From NCBI GenBank assembly GCA_000226015.1, contig JH153139.1, positions 26,054 through 90,053 on the forward strand: a stretch of DNA of 64,000 nt, written 5' to 3'. Shown one piece after another: positions 29,665 to 42,875 of this stretch. The stretch comes from Mnemiopsis leidyi. Lineage: Eukaryota; Ctenophora; Tentaculata; Lobata; Bolinopsidae. The notes beneath the pieces were generated by a model, which saw nothing but the letters and a program-made list of their open reading frames with translations, was not told the DNA's origin and searched no databases. The position numbers and the translations under genes were made by a program. Each line of letters opens with the position of its first letter. Positions within the stretch are counted from its first letter, which is position 1.

Positions 29665-29922
29665 GTTCCTGTCAAAAAAAATTCTTACCATGAATAGATT
29701 TTTATGACCATTGGATATTAAGGAAATTTTCTCATACAGTTTTCCGAAAATAGAGTTCTTTGAAGATCCCTAAAAGTTACGTATTGTCCACTATGCGTCA
29801 ACCTGAATGGTGACCGGGGTCCGTCCTCTCTTAAATCAGGAAACTTGGGGCAGCGTCGTCAGACGGCTTACTGAAACTGATACGTTCTGCCACGACCGAG
29901 TTTGGTTTGCACATTTCCGAAT

Positions 29923-30037
29923 CACGTGACTGGCCCGGTCTCTCCCTCGTGTCCTCACGCTTAATCACGTGACATTAGAATAACGCATAGCAAAACGTGC
30001 CTGTCTGTCACGTGCCTCCTTGCACGTGAGTCACGTG
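29923..30037. promoter_or_regulatory. Cluster of five CACGTG E-boxes
   Basis: CACGTG at 29923, 29966, 30009, 30023 and 30032, four of them preceded by T (TCACGTG). This is the core site of USF/MITF/Myc-type bHLH proteins. The flanks are more GC-rich than the surroundings. It lies between two divergent genes. Confidence 0.6.
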
Positions 30038-32607
30038 ACGCGCGCAATGTCACGTAACCATGTGAGCTCATGAGAGAGCGAGACCCCAACGTTGGCCTCG
30101 TCGCGACGACCCGCTCTCCTCTCGGCGTCCCAGCCTTTGTGATGACCTGAACTTGCCATTGGGTAATTTAATTACGGTGAAATCAGTTTAGTCTGATACT
30201 TTTTGAAAGTTTGACATTTCCACTGGTCTGTCTGGTGGCAGAGTTGTGCTAACTTTGTTTACCTTGCCCTTGCTGGTCATTAGCTTTACTTCTTCACGAT
30301 CTGCTCCGCTGCTCCTGCCGTCTCCAAACTGTGTCGATATAGATCCGCGTACTAGCTGATACTTTATCAGTGCTTAGTTTTGGACTGATGTCACAAAGTA
30401 TGCGATATCGCTCAGCCAATCCCAGGTCGATACAACCCGGACGCCTTCTCCCCAACACAGCTGATTACATGTGCTCAAGTCTAACTCTGATCTCGATCTA
30501 TACTCTAGTGTATCCGTGACTCCCGGACGGGTCTAACCTAATAATTTGACGTATATTTCCAATCCTCCCTCCCTGTTGCTTCTTACCAGCCTCAACACTC
30601 GCTTATTGCACCGACTACCTGATTGCTACGTCAATTTGTTCAACTCCGACTTTGTCGTATCTTGCTGCTTGCCATGGTTCAATTAACAAGCAGATACTCA
30701 ACTCTATTTATCGCTACTTCCCCACCCAATCAGCCATTTCCTCGCACTTCTACCCTCGTTACATTGTGGTTAGGTCTTTAGTAATGTGATAGGTTCGTGG
30801 TACTACAAAACCCTAATCGATTGGGATAAGTTGGCGCCTAGTGCCCCGCATAGTGATCTAGCTCAGCTTAGCAGTGTGTACCGCACTTATTTACCTTTTT
30901 CATTCGGTTTTTGTAAGTGTTTTCCCCGCATCGGGACACCATATCGCGGGACTGGAAAATTCATATTTTTGCACTTCGGGACCTTTTAAAAGTTACATTA
31001 TATGATTTCTGACTTGCCCATGTAAGTGTTTTCCCTCTGCGTTAATTTTGTTATGAGTTAAACTTAAAGGTGGATATGACTGTAGGATCGATTGCATAAA
31101 ACCTTAAAAGGTTTAAAACTTTCCAATCAATTTTATGTCACCTCATTTATATTTTAAACTTGTCTCAACTTTCAACGTGTTAAAATTTCAAAGGATCATT
31201 CAAAGATAATGGGTATACAAGTCATTTTATGTTCATTTTCCTAAACATCTTGAAACAATTTGACCATTTTTCTATTCTTGTTCACGGATTAATTGTTATA
31301 ATGATAGGAATAAACTTCCTCTATCAGTTTCAATGTCATAATATCTTTATAATCGGTCATTGCTCAGTTTTATGATTTTATTCTTATTGAAGCACGGTTA
31401 ATATGATTTTTCACTTCTTACCGAAGGTCGATTATTTAGTTAACATTTTAAGGAAGTAAAAAATTTAACTCTTAGTCGGTAGCCCTGACGCTTGATTTTC
31501 AGCTCTTATGACACATGTCATTTCGACAGCCTTAAATCTCTTCACTCGCATTATTGTCAGTTGTGATAAAAGAATTCGAATTTCAGATTTATTGTTTTAT
31601 TAGCCTCGCATCATGCGCCTCATTTACTGCCATACCGTATAAGATTCACAGATCACGGCATTCTATCACGACTCTCCATCTTCACTCCACTTCTGGTAGC
31701 TACCCCACCATCCAACCGAACAGACATGATCGTTAAATGTGTTTAAAGCATCGTCCTCCCATTTCCAGTTCTAAATAAGGTTACTATCTAGTTTACTGCG
31801 AAGAAGAGTCGTGATTGTCCGCAGTTTTGTCCATTTGATCGCAACGGACGGTTGACAGCCGCTCAGCTATTGTAAAGGTTATTGCGTCAAAACTGTTCAG
31901 CTACCAATAAGATCAAGCCAATGAGAGCTCTTGCACTCCGTCCGAGCCAGTAGCTAGGGTTACTTCCATCACGTGAGGTTTTTACTATTGTGAAATTTTA
32001 TTGCTATTGGATCAAGGCTTCGACAAATTGGAACCATTGGATTATTGATCAAGAGTCGGAGAAGAGCAAGAGTTCGTCGTGCGACCCTTGTAGCTTGTTT
32101 CATACAAGTTCACTCTGTCCCACTTTTTCGGGACTTTGATACTGATATCTCACAGTGACCGAAATTTACTCTGAAAGTCGTCATCTCCGCATGAAGTGCC
32201 AAACCGGCAAAATCCGTCGAGCGTTTCGATCCGTAGCTATTCGGCATCAGAAAAGTGAAGAGCTGAGCCGGATATAGCTGTCTATCTGGACTGTGTAAAC
32301 AATACCGGGGTCCCTCAAGATGCTGTTCAAACAACGTGTTCCGACTGCCAATCACAGATTGTGCTCCACGGTCACATGACCTTTTTGTTGAAGGACCTCT
32401 TGTGACTAGTCTAGACCTGATGCCTTCAACCTCCAAATTGAGTTTGGCGCGTCTTTTTGTCCACACTCTCACGTGCAACAGTTTTCAGAGCCACATGTTT
32501 TTATGACTCGTTTGTTTATATCACACAAAGTTAATGGACCGTAGAATTCATATCATTTTCTTTTAAGACTGAATAAACATATAACCTCCCAGATGCATGC
32601 TATATAA

Positions 32608-35600
32608 ATGATGGACCTGTATTACAACGCACACAACACGGGGCACCTGAACTCCGGAATGTTCGGGGGTTCGGCCCCCTTACACCCCCTCGCCTCCCCC
32701 GCACTCCCTCCCCACTCCTCCTGCTCTATCATGCAGGTTAGACTATTTTTGTTCACATTTAGAATTTGTGAATTATAGTACTTTGACAAAATACACGATT
32801 TTAACATTCTTTTATTATCTGCCATCACGCACGGAAAGGTTGAAGCGGCACTGAAAAAACAAAAAAGGTTCATTGCTTGGATTTCAGAGAAATTCCCCAG
32901 AAAATTAGGGAGAGGGATCGCAAAATGCCATGCCGATTTTTCGTCTATCAAATATCCATAATACTGGCAAAATTTCGATATTCCACATAAATTTACAACC
33001 TACTTTTTTTCAGGGCCCGATGTCGGATGTTTTCAACTCAGAGTACATGAACAACATGCAAGTGCCCAGTATTGGAACCCACTGTTCCAAATCTCCCACC
33101 CCGTTTGGAGTCCAGGACATTTTAGGAATGCCGCAGGTAGGTCTAGGGTAAACCCACCAGATCTTTAGTCGCAAGGACACTGGCTAGGTGCCAGGAACAA
33201 TGCCGACACAGTGTCAGGAGAGAGCTGGTAGGGTGGGTGTAGTGCACTGTGGGGCGACTCTTCTAGCCTTCATTTCAAGTTATTGTAATGGATCGCCTAG
33301 CTTTATAACTTGTAAATAAATTCTGAAAGACATATTTCTGTATCTAAAGTTCGTTGTCAAAGAAAGATTTTTGACTCTAGCAATTTCAGGTTGACCAGAG
33401 CAGGAGTCAGAAAGTCCCCGTAGTACACATCGCTAAGAGATACGACGGAAACAGAAACAGCTCTTTTGGCGCTGCATTCGTCTCCGAGGACGATTACGAC
33501 AAGATCGTCGCGACGGCTGATGTGCTGGATGAAGTAACTGCCCTCAGGCTGGGGCTGGAATATGAAGGTTAGTTCTTCTACCGTCTAGTCGCTGCTCTTG
33601 AAATGAAATTGAATATCTTCAAGAAACGGTAGTGGTCAACTCTATATTTTTCGCTGTTCAGGATTATTGTCCTTTTTAGTAGAAATCCCCGAAAATTTTC
33701 CTTTAGGCTCCATTCCTTCCAAACCAGCGGTCGAAACACCAACATCACATGCTCCTGCTTTATATTTCGCACCTCACCTCTAACTGCCCACTTGTCGGTT
33801 TATCTGTAGCAATATCCGGGTCGGTTCATTAGCAAGTTTCTAGTGAAGTCATTCTTCCTCGCCTATTGCCCGGTAACGAGAATTTGCGGTCCGCTTACTA
33901 TCCTACTACTTAGATACTTCTCCTGACAAATGGAAAGCGATAAAATTTGTCACGCCTCCTCTCTGCCAACTACTTGTGGCATTGTCCTTGCAGTTCCCAG
34001 CTTTTACTTGGAGTGAAAAACCTAGATCAATATCAAGATTCTTATCCAAAAAAGGCTTATTTCGCTTCCAATGTTGAGTGCGATCTGAGGATTGAGACTA
34101 ATGTAGCATTAAGACTAGAGGATTGTGGCGAATTTATCCTAGACCCTGATTTAGTTACATTAAGTCGCAGTTTAGAATTTAGACTTACGACTAAAGACAA
34201 CAGGAACTCTTTATAAATAGAAAGTCTATCTTAGACTTGTTGGGCTCCACAGCGCAGTGAGATTGCTTTATTAGGTTCCAATTTTATAGATTTAACCGTT
34301 ACAATATCGTTTTGTGGTCTCAGGCGAACTGTCATCCTATTCGTACTTGGTACTGAGTTTTTAAACTTCCTTCATCCGTTGTGAGGTTCCATAATGTCGA
34401 CGTTACCATGGTTCAACGTCCACTTTTAGATCATGAAATCCCCAAAATTAGTCAACTATTCCTGATGACAGATGCTTTATTCTAGACCCCCATTCCAAAC
34501 CAGAGCCTGATTTTGGTAACGTGACCGCAGGTTCGTCAGGGCGGATCTTAGTAGTACTGCACCTCCTTTGATTGCTTCTAAAACTCACCGTTACATGCCT
34601 ACTAAAGGTTTAAAATAGTCACTCACGGCTGAACGGTGCAATTTAGGGTTTAACCTAACCACCTTACCTGGTCTCGCAATGAATAGCCCATTGTGCCCTG
34701 TCTCCTGCTGATTCTACCCGATAAGTCGCTCTGACACGCTTCCTAGATCGCTCCCCAGGAACCTTTCGATACACTGAGTATAATATTGCGTGTACTTAAC
34801 TTTTTACCGAGTTGAACGATAAATCGAAAAATTTGTCAGCCAGCCCGCATTATCAATTCAGTTAAGAATTTAATAAACATTCCTCTGATCTGTGGAGCTT
34901 AACGGTCGGAAAGGGGTGGCTAGCCTATGTAACAATTCTCAATAAGGGCAGCCGCGCCAAATTAAAACTTGTAACACTTATTGAGATCTGTCCAGGCCCT
35001 AATTGTTTACCTACAAAGTACACAGGGCTATAGATATACCGAGTGCTTCTGAAAACGATCTCATTTAATTATGAGAGGTTCCAGCTAATTATAAGCTTGT
35101 CTAGTAGTCCCCCTAATTTAATATCAGTCAGCCTTCGAGGCTTGCTTTTCCCTCTGAGATCATAGGATCTAGTCCCAATCTGCTGGCTGACATTTCCCGG
35201 GTTCTTTAGAGATCTCAGTCGCATCAGCTTGGACCTGAACTTCACCATTTAAACTAGGATTATCTATTATCCTGCGTGGGAGTGGAGACTGAGCTGCCAT
35301 ATTAAGGATTATTTAACGAGACGAAATGGCGTCGTTGTAAGAAGGGCGAGCACTACAGATCCCTGTCACGTGCTCCCTGTCACGTGCAGCTTCGTCAGAA
35401 ACTTGTCACGTGCAGAAATCCAAGAATAGAAATTACGTTCCGCTGACTGAGATAGACCTGTGATCTGACTTGTCGTACTGCGGATGTGCGCTGACATACT
35501 TAGGGATTGGAGTGAAGTCTGCCCACTGAAGATAGTCTAAAGGGGGGAGACCAGTACTACAGACCAACAAGTTCGTGCCAATGAGAGACGCGAAGTTAAT

Positions 35601-38332
35601 GCGAAGTTAGTCTCGGGGCGCCTTTTTTTGGTTTTACAAGACGAGTATACCAAATAAATTATTCAGAGTTGATCAGGGGTGATCTTGGTAATCTTCAACA
35701 GCCATTCACTGACATTAGTCCAGCAATCCGAGAATAATTTCATGGCAGCCCAGGAGTTTTGCCGAGGAATTTTGTTTTATTCTCATCAGATTAAACACAG
35801 TTCAGTACACCCAATCTGCCAATCCCGCCTTAGTGTGCTTGCAGGCAACTCAGCAAATCAATCGCCGAATTGTTGTCAGCAAGGCTGTGGCAAATAGACT
35901 TTATGTTCTACTTATAACTTGATTACTGTTGAAGGATTGTGGGAGACCAGACCAACCAATACTTTGTGATTAATTGCAAATGTCAACTGAGTTACACATG
36001 ATCCTCTCTACTTGCCCTACTTGACTGGTACAATGGTCCTGCCACAGCTTCTAGAGACCAAAATACACCCGTAATCCTATAAGAGAGATACTCTTTTTAA
36101 AGCTTATGGAATGAACGTAGACGTGAAATGAATTTAGGTTGCTAACTCTGAGCGATACTAAAAAGAAATTTCTTGATTTAGAAAGGATTTCTTGATTAAA
36201 AAGGACATCCAAGGTTTTACTTTTTAAGTTTAACGGCACATCATTTCGTTGCTGCGGAACCAGAGCACGTACACCTATTGTTCTCCTAATCGTTACTTAC
36301 TTACTTACTTCGTAATCGTTAATTCTTAATTCATTCGATAAAAATTGGGGAAGGATAAAGCTCCAGCGGGGCTTGCATCGATGACTCAGTATTGCCCTAG
36401 TCTTATTGACTCGCGGAAGTTTGTTATATACTTTTCTTTCAATTAAGATCGGATTTTTACAAATATTCAGTGGGTTTCTCAGCGGTTTCTCTTAATTACC
36501 TAGTCGGAAAATCTTCGCTTCGCAAATATTTTAATTAAATGCCTGGCGTATACACTAATTAGGTGGCGACTTCAGACACTGCTAAGACAGATTTTACAAT
36601 TCTTATGTTCTTAAACTACCGTGCTGTAATTAAAAGTTATTCCATTGATATAATTGACCCCGAAATCTTAGATTATTAAAACTCATAATGATCCTTCCTA
36701 TATTTTGTAGATCGTCAGTGTCCAGCGTCCACTCCTACTCTGAGTTGACGAGTTTAGGCGCCCAAACTTTCACAATCATTTTAAAAACAGCCCCTGCTGA
36801 CATTCTCCTCCTTCACATCTCTTATTCATTATTTCCCAGTGTCTGCACTAATCCGAACTGTTACACTTCGCAACTCTGTCTAATTCTCAATTAGCAGGGA
36901 AAACAAGACAATGATTGCCAATTTAACAATAGCTGAGTAGGGACTTAATGTCAACTCTCTGACACTCTTGACTAACCAGCCAGTATATTTGTCTCCAGTA
37001 GACCCATTAGCTTCCTCATCTGTGTCATGTGCTAACTTTACTCCATCAACATACCAAGTGTTGCTGCTATGTCACAGATTCCTTGCATTTTTGTGCGGAT
37101 ACTTGGGACACACATAAAACTTTCTGCGGGATTTTTTTCGTGTCACCTGTCTACAAATGGAGGGGTTACAGAAATAAGCGAATTTCCATCAAACCGTCCT
37201 GTCTATAGCCAAATAAAACCAGATTGTTTGAATCATCTATAATTATTCGAACAGTTCGTCTACTGTAAAACTAACCTGATTGTCTGATTGACAGTTAGCA
37301 TTTAACAATAATTGTTTTTGTATAGAAAATTGCAGTGAGTTTAACCTCTTAAAATGACATCGTAAGTCCATAAGGTTTAAAAAATTATTTTTCAGCTACG
37401 ATCCCCATCGGTCCATTGAGGCGACACCGTAAAGAGAGAAAAGCAAGGACCGTCTTTACGAACGATCAGCTTCAGTTGCTGGAAAATCGTTTTAGATCTC
37501 AGGTAAGCCAGAAACACTTGTGTTACTTGGATTATTCGATTTGGAGGAAGTTAAGCATCAGAATATTCCACAGTTTCAGCAGTGATCTTTATCAATCATG
37601 ATCTATAGCAATCGTAATTCATAACAATTGTGATCAATACAATCGCACATTTTAATAACTTCACTGTCATTCTCATGACCTCATTTTATCATATCAGACG
37701 TAATAGACGCACCTATCTCTTCAGTTATCAACGTTATCACTTCTAGGTCAAGTGATAGCTTACACCTTTCGTTATTGTAAGCCTTCCTAACTCACAGCAA
37801 CCACAGAATAATATCATATCTCGTTTATAATTAGGATGTAAGCACACAATTTAAGAATTTACGACTGAAAATCACTGAGCCATGAACATTAAGCTGTGAC
37901 GAAGTTGTTATCCTGTGATTTGTTCTTCACGATTCAACTCTTTCTAATATCTTATTATCCCAAGAACCTAGTGGGCAGGTCTATCTAGTAAACGTTATCC
38001 CAATATGAGTTTGAAATATTGTCTATCACATGTTTAATACGTATCTCTTCAGCCTCGACTGTCAAGTCTTGAGCGCGAGGAACTAGCGGAACAGATCCAA
38101 CTCTCAGCGACTCAAATCAGAGTCTGGTTTCAGGTGTGTGCAATCCTCGATACATTCTAGAGCAAAGAAAATAACTAATGCAAGTGTAGTTTATATGACT
38201 TTTTTAGTTTTGGTGCTCATAGTACTGTTGCAAGGTTAACATATGAAATTCCCTCAGAACAAGCGGGCTAAAATGAAGCGAGATAAGATGCAGGGTGAGG
38301 ACGAACACCAATATTCGAACTCTGTTATCTGA
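32608..38332 (+). CDS. Divergent homeobox transcription factor, 6 exons
   Basis: Exons: 32608-32736, 33014-33136, 33390-33567, 37396-37502, 38053-38133, 38258-38332. Phases agree and give 230 residues. The homeodomain is residues 157-216 with the helix-3 signature RVWFQNKRAKMKR: Trp48, Phe49, Gln50, Asn51 and Arg53 are all present, so DNA binding is expected. Introns split it between positions 23/24 and 50/51. Upstream is a Pro/His/Ser-rich N-terminus and FGVQDILGMPQ (about 74-84), which looks like an eh1-type Groucho-binding or octapeptide motif. After the homeodomain only 14 residues remain. I cannot place it in a named family: NKRAK recalls Engrailed, but the rest does not match, and it is not clearly PRD class. 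A donor-like GGTGAGG at 38294 could give a longer isoform. TATATAAATG overlaps the start codon region. Confidence 0.88.
33568..37395 (+). other. Large intron of the homeobox gene
   Basis: 3.8 kb without convincing exons. It includes three CACGTG boxes at about 35370-35412 and short open frames that I take as noise. Confidence 0.6.
35368..35412. promoter_or_regulatory. Triple GTCACGTGC box
   Basis: Three copies of GTCACGTGC (the last as TTGTCACGTGCAG) in about 45 bases inside the homeobox intron; possible bHLH-bound enhancer element. Confidence 0.4.
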
Positions 38333-38528
38333 ACTCTCACAAACTAGTGAGAAAACAAGTCCCACTGCATGCTCCTGCGAACCTGGGATCTCAAATCAGA
38401 GGACCAATCCGATGTCTTCTGCGCTTCTCAATCCGACCAATGAAATACTGCCACGTTGCGAGGACAACAACTCCGTCAGAAGACAGTCTGTTAGGAGTGT
38501 GGAGTATGGATAGATCTGTGTATATGTG

Positions 38529-38614
38529 AATAAAGATTGTGATTAGGCTGCAAAGAACGATAATTATTCAGGACTATGACTGTAACACGTCTGCGTCGTT
38601 AATATTTGAATAAA
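38529..38614 (+). terminator. Polyadenylation signals of the homeobox gene
   Basis: AATAAA at 38529-38534 and again at 38609-38614, about 200-280 bases after the stop codon. Confidence 0.6.
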
Positions 38615-39397
38615 TCCTGAGTGTTTAATCTTTCCGGTTTGTCGCTAGATTTTCGTGTTATGTATTGCCTCAAAAGTCAAAGCTGCAATTTTAATCATTG
38701 AAAACTGCATACCATTACGATACTATTTTAATTAAGCTGCAGGTGTCGGATATGATTAATTTCAAAAATTCGGTATTTTCTACTGCCCTGGACCATCGCG
38801 CCTTGGAGAATAATTTAAATCAAATTTCAAAACAAGATAAGTTTAACGTTTCGATCGAATTGTTTTAAATACGATAAGTCTCAAATCTTAAAGAAATCAA
38901 TAATTACATGATTATTCGAATTACAATATTTTTAGACATTGTTTCACTTAAACCATTTGAGCGACCATCTTCTGATAATCATAAATATGATCCCGTACCT
39001 CGGATAGGCTTAGTTTTACCTAAACCAACCATCCCCTAAAGATTGTGATCCCGGTTAATGTTCGGTGTTTATGACAAATACCCCTCAGGGAACCATTAAA
39101 TCTTTAATGAATAGGTCTTTCTTGACGTGAGAACATTTATCGTTACAGTTATTAACTCTCACACAGCACAGCTTGTAAGTTCCTACATTAGAAATCTGTC
39201 ACGTTTTTGAGGAGATCAAATAGCTTTTCCGACTTACATTAGCAAACATTAAGTCAATCTGAAAATCAGTAATTATATGTCCAATCACCATTCAAAAGTT
39301 ACTTTTAGAGTTGATGCTGTTATGGTCAATGATTTCTGGAAATTCGTAAAAAAACTCAAACTCGAAATTCATCAAATCGAAAACGCACTCCGTCGGC
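38615..39397. other. Intergenic
   Basis: No gene, RNA or repeat seen. Confidence 0.6.
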
Positions 39398-40221
39398 TCA
39401 TAAACAAATAGGTTCCTTCACCCGTGCGCATGTATGTGGATACCTGAACTTATGAATAGTCCCTTGAATATACCATATAAATAATAACATAGTTATCAGA
39501 CATAAAATGAATATAACTAACAGCGTCCAAAAGAAATAAGGTTTTTCTGGAGAAGTCATCGTGAATGCTAGGACCATGACGGCTAACAAAATCACTGAAA
39601 TACTGAAGACTTGGCATTTCCGCCCAATACTGCTGAGTAACCAACCTGGAAAGTAGATGTTATTAAGTTCATTGCAGTTGAAGTTCCATACATGGCATTA
39701 GCAAATCAGAATATTTAGGTTACCTCATCATAACGACATGCCCAACCCGATAGGGAACGGTATTCGTGGGGAGGTGTCTCAAATTTTAAACCACATTTCT
39801 CTAAATGTAATGCTCCTACCTTTGTTTTTGGAGATGAATCTGTATCCATAGGACAATTTGAGAGTATTTCAGTACAGAGAACTAAGCTAGGGCCCATGAA
39901 GTTTGAGGAATGAGGTGTTTAAGTATCGAAAATTTTAGACACTTCCCCAAGAATAACGTTCCTAATTGTTTGCTTTATTGCTTTCCATTGTCCATCGCAC
40001 CCTATGTGAAGTAAAGACTTCCTAATTACGAAAACAGGAAAATCTTCCCTACTCTGTAATGGAGCTCCGCCATATCCCTGAATACTGCACTGTTCCCCCG
40101 TCCCCTTTAAGACATAGCACCCCTGACACCGGGAAGTAGAGAAATGCATCTCTGAATCTGAATCTGAGTTTCTTGTTCCCCAACTTGTATCCGTCTCTTC
40201 TTCATTGTACAATCTGTGCAT
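39398..40221 (-). pseudogene. Two-TM membrane protein gene, damaged or mis-modelled; PIP4P/TMEM55-like C-terminus (weak)
   Basis: Minus strand. An open frame from ATG 40221 has Cys-rich and acidic sequence (RCQGCYVL, IGCDGQWKAIK) and stops at 39919. The same frame reopens at once and runs to a GTAACC donor at about 39727 (EKCGLKFETP, GWACRYDE). The next exon, after an acceptor at about 39648, encodes LLSSIGRKCQVFSISVILLA and two strong membrane helices joined by TSPEKPYFFW, ending RYPHTCARVKEPICL at 39398. SSIGRK followed by two C-terminal helices recalls TMEM55/PIP4P phosphatases, whose N-terminus has CxxC pairs; most of those Cys are missing here. The internal TAA and a one-base phase clash at the intron suggest a pseudogene, an extra unseen intron or a sequence error. 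It may be another family altogether. Confidence 0.4.
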
Positions 40222-40959
40222 GCTAATGATATTTTGTTAACGGTGGGGTCGAGAATATATATAATCAAACTTTTGTGTGTCGGTTATCTGCAACGCGTCT
40301 GAGAGCGATAGTGTAAACCAACGTATTAACAATACAAAGCAATAGGATTAGGAGGAAGGAGTTCAAAATTCAAAACAAAACCGAATGTTTCCGGGTTAAG
40401 CATGAAAAAAACAGCGAGCAAACATTAAACTACCACTTGTTCTCGGTCTAGAAAAGATTATCGTATAACATAACAGTATGATCGTGTTATTGGTTATATA
40501 ACATGTAAACTGCATGTAAAGAAATGACGAAGCATGCCAGCGAATCTTCTCAGGACTCAAATTACAATTCTAGAACTAGAAAATTAATGATAGAGTAGAT
40601 ACAGGCTTGTAAGGAGATATGTACCTTCATCCCCACTTCTTGATATACTGCATCTGTCACGAGACTTGTATTAACACATGTATTGTACGGGCAGATTGTA
40701 AATAAAAATGTGCATAGTCTGAATGTTGTCCTGAAGATTTGTGACAGATGGCAGTGCTTTACGTATATAGTTTTTCAGCAAAAATTGCTCGTCGAATCGA
40801 ATTTCGAATGGAAAAAAATATATATCGAAAGGAGAGTCAAATTTAAAATAAGGTGTATTTGGGTGCAAAGATCAAACACTAAACTTCTAGATTACACTAC
40901 AACGCGTGAGTAGCTGCCAAGGTGTTAACATTGACTACTTGTAGATAATATATTTTGTA

Positions 40960-41460
40960 CTTAAATAGTGTATAATGTACACAAATCACATGGGTACATA
41001 CGATGTACATAGCAAGAGTATAACATTCAAAGTACATAGCAACAGTACATAAAATGTATATATTGAGAGTAAATACAATGTACAAAGCATCAGTAAATAC
41101 AATATATATATAAAGCAACAGTACTTACAATGTGAAAAGTGTATACAAATACAATGTACATATTGAGAGTACATACGATGTACATAGCGAGAGTATAACA
41201 TTCAAAGTACATAGCAACAGTACATTAAATGTATGTATTGAGAGTAAATAAAATGTACAAAGCATCAGTAAATACAATACATATATAGCAACAGTACTTA
41301 CAATGTAAAAAGTGTATATAAATACAATGTACATATTGAGAGTACATACAATGTGCATAACAAGATTACATATTGAAAATACATACTTTGTACATAGCAA
41401 GAGTACAATGTACAATGTACATAACAAGAATACAATATACATTGTATTTAGTGACATACT
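40960..41460. repeat. Higher-order repeat of short ACATA/GTACAT units
   Basis: Units such as CAATGTACATAGCAAGAGTA repeat with variation. A block of about 185 bases (starting near 40985) recurs almost unchanged from about 41170. Long Tyr/Ile/Leu/Cys-rich frames on the minus strand come from the repeat. Confidence 0.85.
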
Positions 41461-42875
41461 GAAACAACTACAACGACAAGGTTCTGGGTGGTTCTGACTC
41501 CATTTCATAACACCATTAACAAGTTACAAGTCCCGAGAATACTGTCCTATTAATGGAACTGTACAAGCATGCAACACACAAAATGCTCCAGGTCTCTCCT
41601 CAACCACTTACATATAAATTCAGATAGAATAACGTTACTACATTCTCCTGGACACAACATATTTTCCCTGTTGGCTTTTATCGAAGTTAAACTAAGCGGT
41701 TCCAAATCTAAATATCAGGCGATATAAGCTGATATACTTACAAAGCACTGCTCGTATAAGCAAAAAATGTACACCTCAACTGCAGTTAAAGCACGTGTGC
41801 AGGCGCCGTTACGTCCTGCTTCTATGCGTGTATATTAATGTACATAATTAATGAGGTAATTGGTAGGTGTCTGCAATTGGTACGTAGCAATCTAGGGCGG
41901 AACTAAGGTCTAAGCGCATTGCACGTTCGACATTATTTACTGTTGTTTACGAATACGATGTCGTAGAGTACCAAGAGGCAAGAAGATTACGACTACACGT
42001 ATCTTGCTAGTGTAGTTGTTCTAAACGTGTAATTGTACTACACGTGTAACTAAACTTACCATTTTATGACACGTTAAAGTCAAAGAACAGACGAATTGGG
42101 TCAGGATGAAAACTTAGAGACTGGCATTAAGTACTGGGACTACCAGTGCTAGTAGAAGCCGTATTTAGTATTTACTGTATCATATAGCATAGAACAGACT
42201 TCAGGCTAAATAGAATCATGACATTGGGAGCCATATTGAAGTAACCGGCACTGATCTTTCGCAATCGTGCAATTTATAATGATAATCACCGCATTTATGA
42301 TATTCACGAGTCATGTTGTTTGTATATTAAAGCACAGCACTAACTATATAAGTGCTTGTGATAGGAAAACTTGTACAGCGCCGCAATTCCTAGCCTCTAA
42401 GTCTGGTAACATCATCGAAAAACCAACACAATCTTTTAGGGCAAATGTTATCGTTATCACTGCTTATACTCACTCTAAGTACCTACCTTCTCTGAGACAA
42501 GTTTTTTTCCTCTTTATTTCCATAGGTTACAGAAATTATTTTGAGTTTTGCTATAATAGGTGACTGAATTGATTGCAAGAAACCACTTCGCTTAAGTTTG
42601 TGTCCGTTTGATTTGAACTTCAAGATAAGGTAATAAATAAGGTCAGCAAGTGAACAAGAGGAATTACGAAAAACGTTGAATACAGGAGTACTGTGAAAAA
42701 CAATAGCAAACGCAAAGGAAAATCATGCCTACAGGTTCAAATACAATGGATATGTGTACAGTACTGCTCATGTTATTGTATGTTGTTCAACACAATGGAT
42801 ATTTTACGTCAAAATGGATGCACTCTCACTCTGTAAACATTAAACAAAGGATAACATGTAGTAAAGACATGTCAT

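Larger units (their letters stand above)
28589..32607. other. Gap between head-to-head genes
   Basis: Four kb between the start of the membrane-protein gene (minus) and the homeobox gene (plus). It holds one possible exon (29397-29664), a cluster of CACGTG boxes (29923-30037) and otherwise no coding signal I trust. It must contain the promoters of both neighbours. Confidence 0.6.

Noticed and set aside
32110-32478. 122-codon minus-strand open frame upstream of the homeobox gene
   Set aside because: No splice context, no recognisable domain, composition like translated non-coding DNA.
33947-34216. 89-codon + strand frame in the homeobox intron
   Set aside because: No splice sites fit the gene and the peptide shows no known domain.
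41125-41508. 127-codon minus-strand Tyr/Ile/Leu/Cys-rich frame as a membrane protein
   Set aside because: It is a translation of the GTACATA-type tandem repeat.
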